A stretch of 9,125 nt of DNA, taken from the NCBI GenBank assembly GCA_021815655.1, contig JAKAGJ010000048.1, forward strand, positions 1-9,125, in the 5' to 3' direction. The DNA comes from Deltaproteobacteria bacterium (GTDB lineage Bacteria > Desulfobacterota > Desulfarculia > Desulfarculales > Desulfarculaceae). The first letter of the stretch is position 1, and each line of letters opens with the position of its first letter. The notes beneath the pieces were generated by a model, which saw only the letters and a program-made list of their open reading frames with translations, was not told the origin of the DNA and searched no databases. The translations under genes and the position numbers were made by a program. Shown here piece after piece: positions 6,489 to 9,125 of the stretch.

Positions 6489-7091
6489 TTAATTGATTGT
6501 GATTTTTATCTCGGCGCCCTCATCGTCGCTGGGCGCCGGTTTCTTGCTCACCACCACCATGGCCGGCCTTAGGAGCCGTCCCTGAAACACATAGCCCTTT
6601 TGCAGCTCCATCAGCACGGTGTTCTCGTCCTGGGCCGGGTCCTCCTGCTGCATCATGGCTTCGTGGAACTCGGGGTTGAAAGGCTGGCCCAGGGCCTCGA
6701 TCTTCTCCAGGCCGTGGCGCTCCAGCACCTTAAGGAACTCCTGGCTGGTGAGCGAGACGCCCTCGGCCAGGGAGCCCTGGTTGCCCGGCTCGTCGGCGTG
6801 CCCCAGGGCGCGCTCCAGGTTATCCAGCACCGGCAGGAGGTCTTTGACAATGCCCTCGTTGGCCCGGCGCAGGAAATCGGCCTTGTCGCGCTCCAGGCGC
6901 TTCTTGAAGTTGTCGGTTTCGGCGGCCAGGCGCAGCACCCGGTCTTTCAACTCGTCCCGCTCGGCGGCCAGCGCGGCCAGGGCCTCCTCGGCGCCGGCGG
7001 CCGGGGACTGGGCCGTGGTCTCGGCGGCGGCCTCGGGGACCGGCGGTTTCTGGGCAGGCTTGGGCTCCGCCTGCTTTTCCTGCTTGACCAA
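6489..7091 (-). CDS. grpE: Nucleotide exchange factor GrpE
   Basis: GrpE releases ADP from DnaK and acts as a thermosensor dimer in the cytoplasm. The 200-residue protein has a low-complexity acidic/Ala-Pro N-terminal region (1-38) and a long coiled coil (about 40-90, ALAAERDELKDRVLRLAAE then NFKKRLERDKADF). The four-helix dimer segment follows (GIVKDLLPVLDNLERAL). The C-terminal beta-wing carries FNPEFHEAMMQQED and NTVLMELQKGYVFQGRLLRPAMVVVSK, the classic family signature. The start is TTG at 7091-7089, strongly supported by AGGAGG five nt upstream; no in-frame ATG precedes the coiled coil. It begins 23 nt after the hrcA stop codon and is part of the hrcA-grpE-dnaK operon. Confidence 0.97.
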   Translation of the reverse strand: MVKQEKQAEPKPAQKPPVPEAAAETTAQSPAAGAEEALAALAAERDELKDRVLRLAAETDNFKKRLERDKADFLRRANEGIVKDLLPVLDNLERALGHADEPGNQGSLAEGVSLTSQEFLKVLERHGLEKIEALGQPFNPEFHEAMMQQEDPAQDENTVLMELQKGYVFQGRLLRPAMVVVSKKPAPSDDEGAEIKITIN

Positions 7092-7114
7092 CTTGTCCTC
7101 CTGGCTAAGGGGCC

Positions 7115-8155
7115 CTAGTCGCGTGACCCCAGGATGCGGCTGACCAACTGGGCGGTGTAATCCACTATGGGTATCACCTTGGAATAATCCATGCGCGTGG
7201 GGCCGATCACCCCCAGGGCCCCCAGCGGCGTGTTCTGGTCGCCATAGGCGGCGGTGACGGCGGTTAGCCCCTCCAGGCCGGCCAGTTCGCTCTCGGCGCC
7301 GATGAACAACTGCACCCCCGGCGCGGCCAGGGATTTCTCCAAGAGCCGCAGCAGGGTGGACTTTTCTTCAAAGGCGCGGAAAATCAGCCGCAACCTGGCC
7401 ACGTCCGCGAACTCGGGGGCACCCATGAGATTGGTCCGCCCCTCCACGAAGACGTCTCCCGGCCCGCCTCCCGGCAGGGCCTTCTGCCCCAGGCGCAGGG
7501 CCCGGCTCAACACCCGGTCGAAGCGCACCTTCTCCCGCGCCATCTCCCTGGCCACCCGCTCCTTTACCTCACTCAAGTTAAGGTCGGCCAGGAGATCATT
7601 CAAGTACCGGGTGAATTTATCCAGATCGTCTTGGGTAAGGTCTTCCTCGGCCTCGATAATTCGGTTCTGGACCCCGCCGCTCCTGGCCACGAAGACCACC
7701 AGGATCAATCCCGGCCGCAAGAGCACGAACTCCATGTGCCTAAAAACTTCCTGCTCCGGCGGGGGCGCGGCCAGCACCGCCGCCTGCTGGCTGATAAGGC
7801 TTAGGGAGCGGGTGGCGGCCTTGAGCACCTCGCGGATATCCAGGCGCTGCTCCTCGCGCAGGGCCTGGCGTATCTGCGCCTTGGCCTGCTGGTCCAGCTC
7901 GCGCACCTCCAGGATGGAGTCCACGTAAAAGCGCAGGCCGTGAGAGGTGGGCACTCGCCCGGCCGACACGTGGGGCTGGACCAAAAAGCCCATCTCCTCC
8001 AGATCGGCCATGACGTTGCGGATGGTGGCCGGCGAGACCGCGATACCGGTGAGCTTGGAGATGGTGCGCGAGCCCACGGGCTCGGCGGTGGCGATGTAGT
8101 TGGCGATCACCGCCGAGAGGATCAGCTTGGCGCGCTGGGAAAGTTCTTCTGGCAC
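7115..8155 (-). CDS. hrcA: Heat-inducible transcription repressor HrcA
   Basis: HrcA binds CIRCE operators and represses chaperone operons; GroEL keeps it active in unstressed cells. The 346-residue protein is of usual length. The N-terminal winged helix is clear: RAKLILSAVIANYIATAEPVGSRT (about 8-31), then SPATIRNVMADLEEMGFL, followed by the signature QPHVSAGRVPTSHGLRFYVD (about 60-79). The middle GAF-like domain and inserted dimerising domain follow, and the C-terminus GVIGPTRMDYSKVIPIVDYTAQLVS is diagnostic. The start is GTG at 8155-8153, with only a modest GGGGG about eight nt upstream, hinting at weak translation. A CIRCE site 16 nt before the start codon predicts autoregulation of the operon. 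One small deviation: SPATIRNVM carries Val where most family members have Glu. Confidence 0.98.
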   Translation of the reverse strand: MPEELSQRAKLILSAVIANYIATAEPVGSRTISKLTGIAVSPATIRNVMADLEEMGFLVQPHVSAGRVPTSHGLRFYVDSILEVRELDQQAKAQIRQALREEQRLDIREVLKAATRSLSLISQQAAVLAAPPPEQEVFRHMEFVLLRPGLILVVFVARSGGVQNRIIEAEEDLTQDDLDKFTRYLNDLLADLNLSEVKERVAREMAREKVRFDRVLSRALRLGQKALPGGGPGDVFVEGRTNLMGAPEFADVARLRLIFRAFEEKSTLLRLLEKSLAAPGVQLFIGAESELAGLEGLTAVTAAYGDQNTPLGALGVIGPTRMDYSKVIPIVDYTAQLVSRILGSRD

Positions 8156-8171
8156 AGGCGGTTACCCCCAG

Positions 8172-8198
8172 TTGGCACTCACGGTCTCCAAGTGCTAG
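8172..8198 (-). promoter_or_regulatory. CIRCE operator (HrcA-binding site)
   Basis: In gene orientation the site reads CTAGCACTT-N9-GAGTGCCAA, matching 15 of 18 arm positions of the consensus TTAGCACTC-N9-GAGTGCTAA with exactly nine central bases. It overlaps the predicted transcription start of the upstream promoter and ends 16 nt before the hrcA GTG. HrcA bound here would block initiation. Location directly before hrcA makes the call secure. Confidence 0.95.
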
Positions 8199-8201
8199 CC
8201 A

Positions 8202-8230
8202 AATCTAACAACGCCCCCCGGGCATGTCAA
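8202..8230 (-). promoter_or_regulatory. Sigma-70-type promoter of the hrcA-grpE-dnaK operon
   Basis: On the minus strand, TTGACA (8230-8225, 6/6) is followed by a 17-bp spacer and TAGATT (8207-8202, 4/6), preceded by an extended TGT motif. A start near 8195 falls inside the CIRCE element. This is a housekeeping-sigma promoter under repressor control rather than a sigma-32-type heat-shock promoter. Confidence 0.75.
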
Positions 8231-8240
8231 GGCGGCTGGG

Positions 8241-8256
8241 GCGGCGTGCCCGCCGC
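8241..8256. repeat. Short GC hairpin in the gap upstream of hrcA
   Basis: GCGGC-GTGCCC-GCCGC is a 5-bp perfect stem with a 6-nt loop, just upstream of the hrcA promoter and about 90 nt past the stop of the receiver-like gene. Without a U-tract it is weak evidence for a terminator of that upstream gene. The remainder of 8231-8342 shows no gene or other clear signal. Confidence 0.25.
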
Positions 8257-8342
8257 TGGGCATAAACGGGTTGGAAGGGATCGCCATCCTATGTTGGCCC
8301 TGAATCCTCCCGTTGAAGGCCGTGGGGGCAAGCCGGCCGGGC

Positions 8343-9125
8343 CTAGCCAATCCGCAGCCAAGCGGCCAAGGCGGTGAGCAGGGCCGCCTCCGCCGGCTCA
8401 AGGCCGGCGCCGGGGACAAGTTCAGCCAGACGGCCCCCCGCCTCCCGCCGGCCCCCCTCCCCTTCCAGGCAGGCCGAGGCCCCGGCCAGGGCCGCCAGCA
8501 TTTCACCCCGCTCATGGTCCCGCCCCGCCAGGCGCGCCGCCAGCCCTCCGGCCAGGCGGGCCAGGCGCTGGTCCACGGCGGCGTAGGCCGTGGCGGCCAG
8601 ACCGGGCGCGGCCTGGCGGGTGGCCTGGGCTATGGCCTGGTCGTCCCTGCCCTGGGGCTTTTGCAAAACACCCTCGGCCCCGGCCTGGCACATGGCCACG
8701 GCGTCGGCGTAGAGGGCCTTGCGCGAGTAGCCCAGGGCCGCGGCCCAGGGATAATGGCCCCGCGCCTGTCGCAGGTTGTGCAGGCCATAGGCCCGGCCCT
8801 GGCCCAGGGCGGCGGCGGCCCCCAGGAAGGCCCGCTGCCAACGTTCCACTTGGGCATAGAGCCGGCGCAAATACAGATTGCCCGCCTCGCCGCCGGCCTG
8901 CTCCAGGCCTTGGTACAGGGCCTCCAGGGGCTCCGACGGACCCAGGGCCTGGCCCAGGGCATCCATACCCAATATGGCCGGCTGGCTCACCTGGGGGTCG
9001 CTGCCGTAGATGTCCAACAGGAAACACAGGGGAGTCTGGCCAGCCAGGCGCTCTTGGGCCTGTTCGAAGGTCTGGGCATAGATGAAGCGTGCGCGGCCAA
9101 AGGCCGGGGCCGCGTTATTGGCGAA
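8343..9125 (-). CDS. Atypical receiver-domain-like protein with a helical insertion (5' end missing)
   Basis: The frame is open from the window edge to the TAG at 8343, giving 260 visible residues; an internal TTG at 9017 is not the likely start. Not a recognised family. ARFIYAQTFEQAQERL then PLCFLLDIYGSDP (Asp38) looks like strand 2, helix 2 and strand 3 of a response-regulator receiver with its phospho-acceptor Asp. AALGYSRK (Ser134) and, exactly 22 residues later, GVLQKP (Lys156) look like strands 4 and 5 with the conserved Ser/Thr and Lys; CheY has T87 and K109, also 22 apart. Asp38 to Ser134 is 96 residues against 30 in CheY, so roughly 66 residues are inserted, mostly helical (LEALYQGLEQ, LYLRRLYAQVERWQRAFLGAA). 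An Ala/Arg-rich helical C-terminus (about 165-260) has no recognisable output domain. No convincing DNA-binding, kinase or membrane segment is visible. Confidence 0.65.
   Translation of the reverse strand, partial: FANNAAPAFGRARFIYAQTFEQAQERLAGQTPLCFLLDIYGSDPQVSQPAILGMDALGQALGPSEPLEALYQGLEQAGGEAGNLYLRRLYAQVERWQRAFLGAAAALGQGRAYGLHNLRQARGHYPWAAALGYSRKALYADAVAMCQAGAEGVLQKPQGRDDQAIAQATRQAAPGLAATAYAAVDQRLARLAGGLAARLAGRDHERGEMLAALAGASACLEGEGGRREAGGRLAELVPGAGLEPAEAALLTALAAWLRIG

Noticed and set aside
5128..6492. Long plus-strand frames opposite dnaK
   Set aside because: Antisense shadows of dnaK with biased composition and no ribosome-binding site or motif.
4525..8155. dnaJ as part of this operon
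   Set aside because: No J-domain HPD motif or zinc-finger CxxCxGxG repeats are encoded in the window; the gene after dnaK is the LpoA-like lipoprotein.
8231..8342. Intrinsic terminator after the receiver-like gene
   Set aside because: Only a short GC stem is present and no U-tract follows it on the minus-strand transcript.
8195..8515. 106-codon minus-strand frame running into the hrcA promoter
   Set aside because: It overlaps the receiver-like gene and covers the -35 and -10 elements of hrcA; no ribosome-binding site or recognisable motif.

Overview
The window reads as a GC-rich chromosomal stretch from a strictly anaerobic or microaerophilic bacterium. The gene set (PerR-type regulator with rubrerythrin; hrcA-grpE-dnaK under CIRCE control; an LpoA-like lipoprotein behind dnaK; QueC; a DedA protein) and the style of the proteins suggest a Desulfobacterota (former deltaproteobacterial) organism. 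That assignment is inference from content, not a database match. The lipobox protein and the LpoA-like architecture point to a diderm. No tRNA, rRNA, CRISPR array, insertion sequence or prophage gene was seen.

Region 1 (1-846, minus strand) is a peroxide-stress cluster read right to left: perR, a 76-residue winged-helix-like protein, then rubrerythrin, of which only the first 14 complete codons are inside the window. A consensus-like promoter (TTGACA, 17-bp spacer, TAAATT) lies upstream of perR, and a 6-1-6 perfect palindrome of Fur/PerR-box type sits on the predicted transcription start. A second, extended -10 promoter candidate lies between perR and the winged-helix gene.

Region 2 (847-2487) holds the perR/queC divergent intergenic region with an 18-bp perfect palindrome, then queC (plus strand, 7-deazaguanine/queuosine synthesis) and a YohD-type DedA membrane protein (minus strand). 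The 3' ends of queC and the DedA gene overlap by 18 bp. Upstream of the DedA gene is a cluster of nested GC-rich inverted repeats.

Region 3 (2488-8230, minus strand) is the heat-shock operon hrcA-grpE-dnaK followed directly by a large lipoprotein with a helical-repeat N-terminal half and a periplasmic-binding-protein C-terminal half (LpoA/penicillin-binding-protein-activator type). A CIRCE operator overlaps the predicted start site of a sigma-70-type promoter before hrcA. dnaJ is not in the window. Three of the four genes use non-ATG starts (GTG, TTG, TTG); only dnaK uses ATG. A GC-rich hairpin lies between grpE and dnaK.

Region 4 (8343-9125, minus strand, 5' end outside the window) is an unrecognised protein that I read as an atypical response-regulator receiver domain. 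The phospho-acceptor-like Asp and the later Ser/Lys signature are separated by about 66 extra residues, mostly helical. This is the least ordinary coding sequence here.

Most of the window is conserved housekeeping and stress biology. The points most worth a second look are the receiver-like protein with the insertion, the small winged-helix gene between perR and rbr, the operator and start arrangement of perR, and the coupling of a cell-envelope lipoprotein to the DnaK operon.
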